Shown in pieces: positions 1 to 8,359 of a DNA stretch of 64,000 nt. Each line of letters begins with the position of its first letter. Position 1 is the first letter of the stretch. Below the pieces are notes generated by a model, which had not been told where the DNA came from, made no database searches, and was given only the letters and a program-made list of their open reading frames with translations. Source of the stretch: Methylocella tundrae (GTDB lineage Bacteria > Pseudomonadota > Alphaproteobacteria > Rhizobiales > Beijerinckiaceae). The stretch covers positions 175,888-239,887 of the forward strand of contig NZ_CABFMQ020000087.1 in the NCBI RefSeq assembly GCF_901905185.1. Reading direction: 5' to 3'. The position numbers and the translations under genes are program-made.

Positions 1-2
1 TG

Positions 3-383
3 GCGAAAGGCGTGCCTGTTCGCGTCGGCGTTCTTGATTCCCCGGTCGGCATGCATGTCGAACATCACAAGATCATCGCCTGGTATGCTGGAGGACATAC
101 CGTCGTCATCGTCGGCTGCGACAAGTCGGCGTCGGAATTTCTCTATATCGACCCCTGGGGCGGTGGTTCGAAGATGAAATATGAGGGCGGCATCGCCGGC
201 GCCGCTCCCTCCGTCGAATGTCCCTATATGGGCATATTCATCGCACAATCGAACGGAACGCGACGGGTCGAGGCTGTCGATACGGACGAACCTAACGTTC
301 TCGTCCAGAAATGGACGACCTACGGATCGTTCAGCAGCGTTGGCGGCAATTATCTTGAGATCGTCTCCGGACCGCCTATCTGA
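3..383 (+). CDS. Papain/C39-like protein, C-terminal part (partial)
   Basis: The reading frame is open from the left edge of the window, so the N-terminus is missing. The visible 126 residues contain a histidine-rich segment (EHHKIIAWY), then AGGHTVVIVGCD and FLYIDPWGG. This spacing resembles the His and Asp/Asn half of papain-like or C39-like cysteine peptidases, where a GGH(W/Y)VVVVGYD element is followed by a DPW segment. The catalytic Cys would lie upstream and cannot be checked. It ends one base before the stop codon of the convergent fxsA gene. The family call is by pattern only; substrate and location are unknown. Confidence 0.5.
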   Translation, partial: AKGVPVRVGVLDSPVGMHVEHHKIIAWYAGGHTVVIVGCDKSASEFLYIDPWGGGSKMKYEGGIAGAAPSVECPYMGIFIAQSNGTRRVEAVDTDEPNVLVQKWTTYGSFSSVGGNYLEIVSGPPI

Positions 384-384
384 G

Positions 385-906
385 CTACGCGCCACGCGGC
401 GAACGCGGCCGCGCTTTCGTCGCTCTCAATTTAGGCTGGGGCGCCGCGGCCCCAGGGTTGTCCAGTCGCGACCATTCCTGCGGATCGAGATCGACGAGCG
501 CCGGACCGGCTTTGCGCCCGCCCCGGCCACGGCTCGTGCCGCCTTTTTGAATTCTGTCGCTCAGCCACCCCCGCACCGAGGGCGCGGCCAAAGCAAGGCC
601 AAAGAAGTCCGACACAAATCCGGGAAGAATCAACAAAATCGAGCCGACGCCGACGAGCGTGCCGTCCACCACGGCCTCACGCGACAGGCCGGCTTCCTCA
701 TGCGAGCGCGTCGCCATCGCCCGGCGCAGCCTGAAAGCGGTGGAAAGACCGAGGCGCCGCAGCATCGCGACGCCGACGAGGCTGGTCAGCAGGCAAAGGA
801 ACATCGCCCCGCCGAAGCCGGCCGCATGCGCGACGACGGCAAAGGCGACGATCTCGGCGACGAGCCAAAGAGCGATATAAAGCGGAAGCCGGGCGCTGAG
901 GCGCAT
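385..906 (-). CDS. fxsA: FxsA family membrane protein
   Basis: A 173-residue protein with hydrophobic segments near residues 8-26 and 29-47 and a third around 85-108 (LVGVGSILLILPGFVSDFFG). The LPGF(V/L)SD segment after the third helix is characteristic of the FxsA cytoplasmic membrane protein family. The tail is basic and low in complexity. The start chosen is the ATG directly before MRLSARLPLY, because longer versions add a Gly/Ser-rich tract with no membrane helix. It is divergent from the Tim44-like gene. FxsA in E. coli modulates exclusion of phage T7 by F; a general role is not known. Confidence 0.82.
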   Translation of the reverse strand: MRLSARLPLYIALWLVAEIVAFAVVAHAAGFGGAMFLCLLTSLVGVAMLRRLGLSTAFRLRRAMATRSHEEAGLSREAVVDGTLVGVGSILLILPGFVSDFFGLALAAPSVRGWLSDRIQKGGTSRGRGGRKAGPALVDLDPQEWSRLDNPGAAAPQPKLRATKARPRSPRGA

Positions 907-1048
907 TCGAAAACCGTTCAAGTGAGTGGAAGGTCCGCCGCCGCCCGATCTGGACTTTAGCGATCCGCCTTCCCAGATACGAATATATGATAAGGATACA
1001 CTGGCGGCGCAACTGGCCGCGACCGGACCTGGGGCGTCAAGCGCAACG

Positions 1049-1783
1049 ATGCAAAATTCTTTTGATTTGACGACGATCATTTTCGCTTTCCTCGCCGCTT
1101 TCATCGTGTGGAAGCTGCGCAGCATTCTCGGCGCGCGCACAGGCGAGGAGAAGCCGCCGAGAAACCCCTTCATAAATGACGCGCGCGGCGCCGCGCCGCG
1201 AGCGGCGGGCGATTCCGAGGCAAAAATCATTTCGCTGCCGGGAGCAGCGGCGCCGAACGCCGCGCCGCCCTCGACGGTTACCCCAACCGATACGGCCGAG
1301 CGCTGGAGGCCCTATGCCGAGCCGGGCTCAAAAGCATGGGTGGGCCTCGACGCCATAGCAGCGGCCGATCCGTCTTTTGCGATCAAGCCATTCCTCGACG
1401 GCGCCAAAGCCGCTTATGAAATGATCGTGACGAGCTTCGCCGATGGCGACCGGCAGGTTCTGCAAAATCTTCTCGCCAAGGATGTCTACGACAGCTTCGC
1501 CGCGGCCTTGAGCGAGCGTGAAAAGCGCGGCGAAAAGGTCGAGACCACTTTTGTCGCCATCGACAATGGCGGCATTGGCGACGCCGCCCTGCGTGGCCGC
1601 ATTGCCGAGATCGCGGTGCGCTTCTCCGCGCAGATGATTACCGCGACTCGCGATTCGACCGGCGCCGTGATCGAGGGCAGCGCGGACAAGGTTGTCGAAA
1701 TCAATGACACATGGAGCTTCGCGCGCGATGTCGGCTCGCGCGATCCGAATTGGAAGGTCGTCTCGACCGGAGCCGGGCATTGA
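1049..1783 (+). CDS. Tim44-like / TimA family protein
   Basis: 244 residues. The start at 1049 places MQNSFDLTTIIFAFLAAFIVW at the N-terminus, a single membrane anchor; longer versions add a non-membrane extension. The anchor is followed by a Pro/Ala-rich linker and a C-terminal Tim44-like domain from about residue 110, with FLDGAKAAYEMIV and ending in WSFARDVGSRDPNWKVV. These proteins are bacterial relatives of the mitochondrial import component Tim44 and are typically next to fxsA and mltA in alphaproteobacteria, as here. The domain probably sits on the cytoplasmic face of the inner membrane; its bacterial partner is not established. Confidence 0.85.
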   Translation: MQNSFDLTTIIFAFLAAFIVWKLRSILGARTGEEKPPRNPFINDARGAAPRAAGDSEAKIISLPGAAAPNAAPPSTVTPTDTAERWRPYAEPGSKAWVGLDAIAAADPSFAIKPFLDGAKAAYEMIVTSFADGDRQVLQNLLAKDVYDSFAAALSEREKRGEKVETTFVAIDNGGIGDAALRGRIAEIAVRFSAQMITATRDSTGAVIEGSADKVVEINDTWSFARDVGSRDPNWKVVSTGAGH

Positions 1784-1810
1784 CGGACGCCTGATTATCG
1801 CTTCGCGCTC

Positions 1811-2872
1811 ATGCCAACAGCAGCGTCCCTCCATTACGGCTTCTCGCCTCTCGCCTTCGCTGATCTGCGCGGTTTCGCGGAGGACGACCATGCTGACGCT
1901 TTCGCCGTTTTTCAACGCTCCTGCGTCCGCGTCATCGAGGGACGGCCGAGCTTGCGCAAAGCCGTCGCGCCCTCGCCGGCGCTCGTCGAGATTTGCCGGC
2001 GCGCCCTCGCGCCGCGCTCGATCGGGAGGCGCGAAGCACGAGAGTTTTTCGAGCGGCATTTTCGACCGTTCAGGGTCACACCGCCGCGCAACCCCGCGCC
2101 TTCCGGTTTCTTCACCGGCTATTATGAACCGATCGTCAACGGATCTTTGAGTCCTTCGGCCGATTTTGCCGCCCCGATTCTATCGGCTCCGGGGCCTTTG
2201 TCTGCACACTTCCCTTTGCCGGATCGCGCAGCGATCGAAGCCGGAGCGATTGCTGATGGGGCGCGCCCGATCGTCTGGCTGCGCGACCGCGTCGAGGTGT
2301 TTTTGATTCAGGTGCAGGGCTCCGCCCGCGTGCGCCTTGAAGACGGGCGATCGCTGCGTCTCGTCTATGCTGGCCGCAATGGGTGGCCCTATACGTCGAT
2401 CGGGCGAATCCTGATCGACACCCGCGAGATCGCCCAGGACTCCATGTCGCTCGCCGCGCTGAAACAATGGATTCGCGCGCATGGGCAACGTCCGGGCGAA
2501 GAAGGCGCCGAACTGATGCGCCGCAATCAATCCTATGTTTTTTTCGCTCTCGCGCCGGACCTCGAGGCCGAGGCGGGACCGATCGGCGGCGCGGGGCTGA
2601 GCCTTACCCCTTTGCGGTCGCTCGCGATCGACCGGGACATCTATCCTTATGGCGCCCCGATCTGGGTCGACGCCGACATCCCCGGGGCTCTGCCCGAAGG
2701 GCGCCTGCGACGCCTGATGATTGCGCAGGACACCGGCTCTGCTATTGTTGGACCGGCGCGCGCGGACATTTTCTTCGGATCTGGAGATGAAGCGGGCGCG
2801 CGCGCCGGCGCCGTTCGACATGCCGGCGAATTCATTGTTTTTCTTCCCGTCGAAGAGGGTTCGCTCCGGTGA
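1811..2872 (+). CDS. mltA: Membrane-bound lytic murein transglycosylase A
   Basis: 353 residues matching the MltA double-psi beta-barrel plus 3D-domain architecture. Visible landmarks are SGFFTGYYEP (about residue 97), VFLIQVQGSA, and the C-terminal 3D domain with LMIAQDTGSAI, GPARADIFFG and the conserved Asp residues. MltA cleaves peptidoglycan glycan strands with 1,6-anhydromuramic acid formation. Oddly, no signal peptide or lipobox is visible at the N-terminus, and the frame upstream of 1811 contains no alternative start before a stop, so export is unexplained. Its last bases overlap the GTG start of smr. Confidence 0.88.
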   Translation: MPTAASLHYGFSPLAFADLRGFAEDDHADAFAVFQRSCVRVIEGRPSLRKAVAPSPALVEICRRALAPRSIGRREAREFFERHFRPFRVTPPRNPAPSGFFTGYYEPIVNGSLSPSADFAAPILSAPGPLSAHFPLPDRAAIEAGAIADGARPIVWLRDRVEVFLIQVQGSARVRLEDGRSLRLVYAGRNGWPYTSIGRILIDTREIAQDSMSLAALKQWIRAHGQRPGEEGAELMRRNQSYVFFALAPDLEAEAGPIGGAGLSLTPLRSLAIDRDIYPYGAPIWVDADIPGALPEGRLRRLMIAQDTGSAIVGPARADIFFGSGDEAGARAGAVRHAGEFIVFLPVEEGSLR

Positions 2873-3477
2873 AGGAAAGCGCTTCGTCTTTCGGCAAGGG
2901 CCGGCTGCGCCTGTTGAGCGCCGAAGAAATCTCGCTCTGGCTGGCGGTGACCAAATCGGTCTCGCCACGGCCCTCCAACGTTCTTCCTCAGGCGCCCGCT
3001 CCGCCAGCCGCGAACGGCGCCGGCGTCAAAGCACAGGCTCCCCTCCAGCCGGCGAGCAAGCCCCCGCCGAAACAGCCGCTCGCCGAGCGGGCCAAAGCCC
3101 CGCCCCTGGCGCCGCTGGAGCGCCGGCTTCGGCAAAAACTCTCGCGCGGACGCGTGGCGCCGGACGCAGTGATCGATCTGCATGGCCTTCGCCGTCAGGA
3201 GGCTTTCGTCGCCCTGCATCAGTTCCTGACGCGAGCGCAGCGCGATGGCGCCAAACTCGTTCTCGTCGTGACCGGCAAAGGCGGACGCAGTCTCCCGGCT
3301 GACAGCGGCGCTTTTGACGATGACTCGTCTGGCGTCCTGCGCAGGAGCGTGCCGCAATGGTTGCGCGGTCACGAATATCACACGATCGTCGTCGGATTCG
3401 AGGAAGCGTCGCGGCCGCATGGCGGCGCAGGAGCGCTTTATGTGCGCATCAAGCGGCGCCGGCCCCTACACGAGTAA
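2869..3477 (+). CDS. smr: Smr domain protein
   Basis: 202 residues starting with GTG in a GTGA overlap with the mltA stop, which implies translational coupling. The N-terminal half is a Pro/Ala-rich linker. The C-terminal half (from about residue 98) is a Smr (MutS2-related) domain with VIDLHGLRRQEA, VVTGKGG and the terminal GGAGALYVRIKRR. Smr domains bind and nick branched or structured nucleic acids, and the DLHG and GxG motifs are intact. The mltA-smr pair is conserved in related alphaproteobacteria. Its precise substrate is not known. Confidence 0.87.
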   Translation: MKESASSFGKGRLRLLSAEEISLWLAVTKSVSPRPSNVLPQAPAPPAANGAGVKAQAPLQPASKPPPKQPLAERAKAPPLAPLERRLRQKLSRGRVAPDAVIDLHGLRRQEAFVALHQFLTRAQRDGAKLVLVVTGKGGRSLPADSGAFDDDSSGVLRRSVPQWLRGHEYHTIVVGFEEASRPHGGAGALYVRIKRRRPLHE

Positions 3478-3555
3478 GCTGCCTCTTTCCGCGGTGAAAT
3501 CACTGCATTATACTGTAAATATTAAATATTCCTGTCCCAACGATGAGAGCTGTCG

Positions 3556-3975
3556 ATGACTTCCCGCAATCTCGACTGGACAAATATTGCCGCGCCCTCG
3601 ATCGAAGACTTCGATCTGATAGCAAGGGACGCGTTCGCCGAACTGCCGGAAGAGTTTCGCCGTCTGTGTGAAGGCGTGATCATCCGGGTCGAGGATTTTC
3701 CCGACGAGGAGACCCTGAAAGACATGGATTGCGAGACCGAGTTCGACCTGCTCGGGCTTTTTCGCGGCCGCGGCCTCGCGCAGGGCGCCTCGACGCTCCA
3801 GACTGGGCAGTTTCCCAATATGGTCTGGCTCTACCGCCGCCCGATCCTCGATTTCTGGGCTGACCAGGAGGATACGCTAGGGGCAATCATTACCCATGTG
3901 CTGGTGCACGAGATCGGGCACCATTTTGGGCTGTCGGACGCGGATATGGAGGCGATCGAGGAGTCGATGCGCTGA
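3556..3975 (+). CDS. Zincin-like metallopeptidase family protein
   Basis: 139 residues with VLVHEIGHHFGLSDADME near the C-terminus. This is an HExxH zinc site (H-E-I-G-H) with a downstream acidic ligand, as in the short zincin-like family (PF06262 type). The family has no known substrate. The protein lacks a signal peptide and is probably cytosolic. It follows smr by 78 bp and precedes leuD by 159 bp, so it may be transcribed alone. Confidence 0.8.
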   Translation: MTSRNLDWTNIAAPSIEDFDLIARDAFAELPEEFRRLCEGVIIRVEDFPDEETLKDMDCETEFDLLGLFRGRGLAQGASTLQTGQFPNMVWLYRRPILDFWADQEDTLGAIITHVLVHEIGHHFGLSDADMEAIEESMR

Positions 3976-4134
3976 AGCGTCAGATTTCGGGCCGCTGGCG
4001 TTTGCCTGCCGCAGAACGCTTTGATAAGAGCTTCGGATAAACGCTGGACGCCCGCGCGCCAGGCGGGAAAGCGCAGCAAATCCTTCGGCGCGCCCTCATG
4101 GAGGCGCCGCCCGTAGGCGATCAGGACGAACACA

Positions 4135-4740
4135 ATGGAAAAATTCACTTCCCTCAACGGCGTCGCGGCGCCGCTGAAAATCACCAATGTCGACACCGAC
4201 ATGATCATTCCGAAACAATATCTGAAGACCATCAAGCGGACCGGTCTCGGCAGCGGACTGTTCGCGGAATTGCGCTATAATGAAGATGGTTCGGAAAATC
4301 CGGATTTCGTGCTGAACAAGTCCGCTTATCGCAACGCGAAGATCCTGGTCGCTGAGGATAACTTCGGGTGCGGCTCATCGCGCGAGCATGCGCCTTGGGC
4401 TTTGCTTGATTTCGGCATCCGGTGCGTGATTTCGACAAGCTTCGCAGATATTTTCTACAATAATTGCTTCAAGAACGGCATTCTGCCGATTGTCGTCGCA
4501 CCGGAAGACCTTGAAAAGTTGATGGATGACGCCGAGCGGGGCGCCAACGCCACTCTGTCCATCGACCTCGAATCGCAGGAGATTCGCGGACCGGACGGCG
4601 GCGTGGTCAAATTCGACATCGACCCCTTCCGCAAGCATTGCCTGATGAACGGGCTGGACGACATCGGCCTTACGCTCGAGAAGGCCGCCCACATCGAATC
4701 CTATGAAAAAAACTCCGCCGCGGCGCGCGGATGGCTCTGA
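4135..4740 (+). CDS. leuD: 3-isopropylmalate dehydratase small subunit
   Basis: 201 residues, the usual length for LeuD. It shows [13 protein letters not shown] (about 18-30), the [15 protein letters not shown] swivel-domain motif (about 75-90) and [16 protein letters not shown]. With LeuC, which is not in this window, it interconverts 2- and 3-isopropylmalate in leucine synthesis; the iron-sulfur cluster is carried by LeuC. The start is the ATG before EKFTSLNG, as in close relatives. The 233 bp downstream lead into the pqqA leader. Confidence 0.95.
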   Translation: MEKFTSLNGVAAPLKITNVDTDMIIPKQYLKTIKRTGLGSGLFAELRYNEDGSENPDFVLNKSAYRNAKILVAEDNFGCGSSREHAPWALLDFGIRCVISTSFADIFYNNCFKNGILPIVVAPEDLEKLMDDAERGANATLSIDLESQEIRGPDGGVVKFDIDPFRKHCLMNGLDDIGLTLEKAAHIESYEKNSAAARGWL

Positions 4741-4851
4741 AAGGCTCGATCGGGCGCGGCTATGGTTTTCATCGAATATAACGTCGCGCCCAGGAAATGA
4801 GCCTTAATCCCCTCAATATCAAAGGGTTGGCGCCAAAAAACCGCAGATGTC

Positions 4852-4878
4852 AAAAAAAAATGCGTGGCGAGATGCCAC
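4852..4878 (-). terminator. Candidate intrinsic terminator, minus strand, upstream of pqqA
   Basis: A GTGGC/GCCAC stem (4864-4868 with 4874-4878, loop GAGAT) lies next to a run of about nine A on the plus strand. Read on the minus strand, this is a stem followed by a T tract, the form of a rho-independent terminator. No minus-strand gene is seen upstream of it, so it would stop transcription antisense to the pqqA leader, or it is simply part of the leader structure. Confidence 0.4.
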
Positions 4879-4973
4879 ACGCGATGTTATATGCGTCTGG
4901 AACGGGCTGAGACCTGTTCAAGGTAGGAAACTTTAACTCGGCTCAATGCCCGGCAATTCTAAGGAGGCTTAAT

Positions 4974-5051
4974 ATGGCTTGGTCAACCCCCGTCATCACA
5001 GAAGTTTGCGTCGGCATGGAAGTCACCAGCTACGCTTCTGCTGAAATCTGA
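4974..5051 (+). CDS. pqqA: Coenzyme PQQ precursor peptide PqqA
   Basis: A 25-residue peptide (M-A-W-S-T-P ... A-E-I) whose core EVTSY carries Glu16 and Tyr20. In the family these are the two side chains that PqqE crosslinks and that become the PQQ skeleton. A strong Shine-Dalgarno (AAGGAGG, 4961-4967) lies 6 nt before the ATG. The length is normal for PqqA (about 23-39 residues). It is the first gene of pqqABCDE, and a hairpin covers its stop codon. Confidence 0.95.
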   Translation: MAWSTPVITEVCVGMEVTSYASAEI

Positions 5052-5070
5052 AGCTTGAAACTGAAGCTTC
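5050..5070 (+). promoter_or_regulatory. pqqA-pqqB intergenic stem-loop
   Basis: A perfect 7-bp stem, GAAGCTT at 5050-5056 with AAGCTTC at 5064-5070 and a 7-nt loop, overlaps the pqqA stop codon. There is no T tract, so it is more likely an mRNA stabiliser or partial attenuator than a full terminator. In Methylobacterium extorquens the pqqA transcript is reported to be far more abundant than the downstream message, and a hairpin at this position would fit the same behaviour. Confidence 0.55.
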
Positions 5071-5094
5071 TGTAAACGCTGATCGGCTCGCGCC

Positions 5095-5994
5095 TTGCGC
5101 ATTCTCGTTCTCGGCTCGGCGGCGGGCGGTGGCTTTCCGCAATGGAACTGCAACTGTCCTGTCTGCCAACTTGCATGGAGCGGCGATAAACGCGTCAAGG
5201 CGCGCAGCCAGTCCAGTTTGGCGGTGAGCGCTGACGGCGAGCGTTGGGTTCTTCTCAACGCCTCGCCTGATCTCCGCCAGCAAATCATCAATTCTCCGGC
5301 GCTGCATCCGCGCGGCGCCAGCAGACAATCGCCGATTTCGGCGGTCTTTGTCACCAATGGCGACATCGATCATCTCGCTGGTCTTTTGACGCTGCGCGAA
5401 CAACAGGCTTTTACGCTGTTCGGCAGCCACGCGACCTTGGCGCAAGTGGCGAACTCGAGTGTTTTCGGGGTTTTGAATAAAACCCTCGTCCAAACCCGCG
5501 CCGTGGATCTTGAGTCCAGCGTCGATACGGGCATCGGATTAAAAATCACGCCCTTCGCGGTGCCCGGCAAGATCCCGCTTTATCTCGAGGAAGAGGTCGT
5601 CGACGTCGGCGCCGAAGGCGAATCGACCGTTGGCCTCGAAATCAGCGACGGAGCGAAGAGCTTCTTTTACGTTCCCGGCTGCTCCGACGTGAATGAGCGC
5701 GTCTTAAAGCGGTTGCGGGGCGCCGATGTCCTTTTCTTCGACGGCACGACCTATACGGACGATGAGATGTTGGCCCTCGGCCTTTCGCCGAAGACGGCTC
5801 ACCGCATGGGCCATGTCGCGCTGAGCGGAGAAAACGGCTCGCTGGCGCGTTTCGCGTCTAGCGGAATCGCCAGAAAAATCTATGTGCATATCAATAATAC
5901 GAATCCGATTCTTATCGAGGATTCGAAAGAGCGCGAAAGCGTCGAAAAGGCAGGGTGGGAGGTCGCCTATGATGGCATGGAGGTCAAGCAATGA
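5095..5994 (+). CDS. pqqB: PQQ biosynthesis protein PqqB
   Basis: 299 residues with a TTG start, which gives the family N-terminus (L/M)RILVLGSAAGGGFPQWNCNC. This metallo-beta-lactamase-fold protein has NGDIDHLAGL (about 92-101) for metal binding and the CxCxxC element near residue 19. PqqB is an iron-dependent hydroxylase that acts on the tyrosine-derived intermediate after PqqE and PqqD. No strong ribosome site precedes the TTG, which fits lower expression than pqqA. Its stop overlaps the pqqC start (ATGA). Confidence 0.95.
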   Translation: MRILVLGSAAGGGFPQWNCNCPVCQLAWSGDKRVKARSQSSLAVSADGERWVLLNASPDLRQQIINSPALHPRGASRQSPISAVFVTNGDIDHLAGLLTLREQQAFTLFGSHATLAQVANSSVFGVLNKTLVQTRAVDLESSVDTGIGLKITPFAVPGKIPLYLEEEVVDVGAEGESTVGLEISDGAKSFFYVPGCSDVNERVLKRLRGADVLFFDGTTYTDDEMLALGLSPKTAHRMGHVALSGENGSLARFASSGIARKIYVHINNTNPILIEDSKERESVEKAGWEVAYDGMEVKQ

Positions 5995-6755
5995 CGGATG
6001 ATTCGGCAAAACTGACCGCCAAAGAATTGGAAGCGCGGCTGCGCCAGGTCGGCGCGGAACGCTACCATAATCTGCATCGCTTCCATCGCCGCCTGCACAG
6101 CGGCGGCTGCGCCTATGAAGAGGTGCAGGCCTGGGCGCTGAACCGCTACTATTATCAATCCATGATTCCGATCAAGGATGCGACCGTGCTGACGCGTCTC
6201 TCAAATGCGGAAGACCGGCGGCAATGGCGCAAACGGATCGAGGACCATGACGGCCTGCGCGAAGGCGACGGCGGCATCGAGCGCTGGCTGAAGCTCACCG
6301 ACAGCCTAGGATTTTCACGCGACTATGTGATCTCGACGGAGGGCATTCTGCCCGGAACGCGCTTCGCTGTTGAAGCCTATGTCGAATTTTGCCGGACCCG
6401 CAGCGTGACCGAAGCCGTCGCCTCGTCTTTGACGGAATTGTTCTCGCCAAACATCATTGGCGAGCGTGTCGCCGGCATGCTGGCGCATTATAGCTTCGTC
6501 AGCTCCGAGACGCTCGCCTATTTCTCGCAACGTCCGCCGCAGGCCAAGCGCGACGCAGAATTCGCACTGAATTTCGCCGTTCAGCACGCTAAAACGCGCG
6601 CCGAACAGGAGCTCGTCGTCAAGGCGCTCGAGTTCAAATGCTCGGTGCTGTGGGCCCAGCTCGACTCTTTGTGGAGCGCCTATGTGGAAGGCGCGGTCCC
6701 TCCCGGCGCCTGGGAGCCCGGCTCAGTCGCCAAGGCGCGCGGAGAAGCGGCGTGA
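5991..6755 (+). CDS. pqqC: Pyrroloquinoline-quinone synthase PqqC
   Basis: 254 residues, all-helical heme-oxygenase-like fold. Landmarks are the YHNLHRFHRRLHSG segment, WALNRYYYQSMIPIKDA, and FVSSETLAYFSQR near the active site. PqqC catalyses the final cofactor-free eight-electron oxidation and ring closure to PQQ. The start overlaps the pqqB stop and the last codons overlap the GTG of pqqD, so B, C, D and E are probably translationally coupled. Confidence 0.96.
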   Translation: MTDDSAKLTAKELEARLRQVGAERYHNLHRFHRRLHSGGCAYEEVQAWALNRYYYQSMIPIKDATVLTRLSNAEDRRQWRKRIEDHDGLREGDGGIERWLKLTDSLGFSRDYVISTEGILPGTRFAVEAYVEFCRTRSVTEAVASSLTELFSPNIIGERVAGMLAHYSFVSSETLAYFSQRPPQAKRDAEFALNFAVQHAKTRAEQELVVKALEFKCSVLWAQLDSLWSAYVEGAVPPGAWEPGSVAKARGEAA

Positions 6756-7036
6756 ACGAAACGGCGCAAACGAGCGGCCTGATCCCGCGCATGCCGCGCG
6801 GCGTAAGATTGAAGCAGGATGAGACTCGGGGCGAATGGCTGCTGCTCGCCCCCGAGAGGGTCGTCAAGGTTGACGCGATCGCGGTGGCGATCCTGCAGCG
6901 CGTCGATGGCGAGACGACGATCGAGACGATCGTCGATGATCTGGCGGCGGCTTACGCAGCCGATCGCGCGCGAATCGATGCCGATGTGCGCGCCCTTTTG
7001 AATGGTCTTGCCGCCAAACGCATGGTGGACCTATGA
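6752..7036 (+). CDS. pqqD: PQQ biosynthesis peptide chaperone PqqD
   Basis: 94 residues from a GTG start inside a GTGA overlap with pqqC. The sequence has the PqqD pattern [24 protein letters not shown] and [25 protein letters not shown], a small winged-helix-like fold. It binds the PqqA peptide and presents it to the radical SAM enzyme PqqE. A longer open frame exists upstream but lies inside pqqC, so the GTG start is preferred. It is a separate gene here, not fused to pqqC. Confidence 0.95.
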   Translation: MNETAQTSGLIPRMPRGVRLKQDETRGEWLLLAPERVVKVDAIAVAILQRVDGETTIETIVDDLAAAYAADRARIDADVRALLNGLAAKRMVDL

Positions 7037-8154
7037 ATGCTCCGGTCAAAACGCCAAATCCGGTCGGCCTTCTCGCCGAACTGACGCATCGCTGCCCGCT
7101 CGGCTGCCCTTACTGCTCCAACCCGCTGGAACTCGACGCGCGCGCAGACGAGATCGACACGGCGGCGTGGAAGAAGGTGTTTTCGGAAGCCGCGGCTCTC
7201 GGCGTCCTGCACGCGCATCTGTCTGGCGGCGAGCCCGCCGCGCGGCGTGATCTTCTGGAGATCGTCGCGCATTGCGCATCCGTTGGCCTCTATACCAATC
7301 TCATCACGTCGGGCATCGGCCTGACGCGGGAGCGCGTCAAGGCGCTTGCCGACGCGGGGCTCGATCACGCCCAGCTCTCGATCCAGGATTCGGTCGGGAA
7401 ATCCGCCGATCGCATCGCCGGCTATGAGGGCGCCTTCGCGCGCAAGCAGGCGGCCGCCGGGTGGATTATCGAGGCTGGCCTGCCGCTCACGGTCAACGCC
7501 GTCATTCATCGCGCCAATATTTCCCGCGCCGGCGAGATGGTGAAACTTGCCGTAGCGCTCGGCGCAAGGCGCGTCGAGATCGCTCATACGCAGTATTACG
7601 GCTGGGGCATGGTCAACCGGGCGGCGCTGATGCCGACGAAAGCGCAGGCGGACGCTGCGATAGCCGAAGTTGAGGCGCTGCGTGAGACCTACGCCGGCGT
7701 CATCGTCATCGACCATGTGATTCCAGACTACCACGCGCAATATCCCAAGGCCTGCATGGGTGGCTGGGCCAAACGGACGCTGAACGTCACGCCCAGCGGC
7801 AAGGCTTTGCCTTGTCATGCCGCGGAAACGATTCCAGGACTGGAATTCTGGAATGTGCGCGATCATTCCCTTGAGGACATCTGGTTCCGATCGCCGGCGT
7901 TCAACGCGTTTCGCGGCACGGAGTGGATGCAGGAGCCCTGCCGCTCCTGCCCCCGCAAGGAAATTGACTTCGGCGGCTGCCGCTGCCAGGCGCTCGCCCT
8001 CACCGGCGATGCGCGCGCCGCTGATCCGGTCTGCCACCTCTCGCCCCATCACGACAAGGTGGCCGCGATTGCCGCACATGCCAGCGAGGAAGAAGCCGCC
8101 ACCGAGGCTGCATACGTCTATCGCGCCATAAAATCGCCCCTGCCAGCGGAATAA
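7033..8154 (+). CDS. pqqE: PqqA peptide cyclase PqqE (radical SAM)
   Basis: 373 residues. The radical SAM CxxxCxxC motif is CPLGCPYC near residue 17, followed by LSGGEP. The C-terminal SPASM region carries [23 protein letters not shown] and a late Cys (VCHLSPHHD) for auxiliary iron-sulfur clusters. PqqE makes the Glu-Tyr carbon-carbon crosslink in PqqA with PqqD as chaperone. It starts in an ATGA overlap with pqqD. It is the last gene of the cluster. Confidence 0.96.
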   Translation: MNAPVKTPNPVGLLAELTHRCPLGCPYCSNPLELDARADEIDTAAWKKVFSEAAALGVLHAHLSGGEPAARRDLLEIVAHCASVGLYTNLITSGIGLTRERVKALADAGLDHAQLSIQDSVGKSADRIAGYEGAFARKQAAAGWIIEAGLPLTVNAVIHRANISRAGEMVKLAVALGARRVEIAHTQYYGWGMVNRAALMPTKAQADAAIAEVEALRETYAGVIVIDHVIPDYHAQYPKACMGGWAKRTLNVTPSGKALPCHAAETIPGLEFWNVRDHSLEDIWFRSPAFNAFRGTEWMQEPCRSCPRKEIDFGGCRCQALALTGDARAADPVCHLSPHHDKVAAIAAHASEEEAATEAAYVYRAIKSPLPAE

Positions 8155-8359
8155 GCTTCCTCGCCGGCCGGTTTCCGCCGGCGCGGCGCGCATCAGCGGT
8201 GGAAAACTCGGCAAAGCCGCTTCGATCAGCGCCTTATGGGGACCCGAGGCTTTGCGCCCTTACGTGACAATGCTCTAGAATCTTGGCAAGCGCACTGTCC
8301 CGGCCTATAGGTTGGACGATGCAGTTTGGCTGGCGGGCCCCGGCAGGAGAAAAAGAGCG

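Noticed and set aside
8161..8184. CGCCGG/CCGGCG stem after pqqE as a terminator
   Set aside because: The stem is short, built from a very common GC-rich palindrome and lacks a T tract; it is not strong enough to list.
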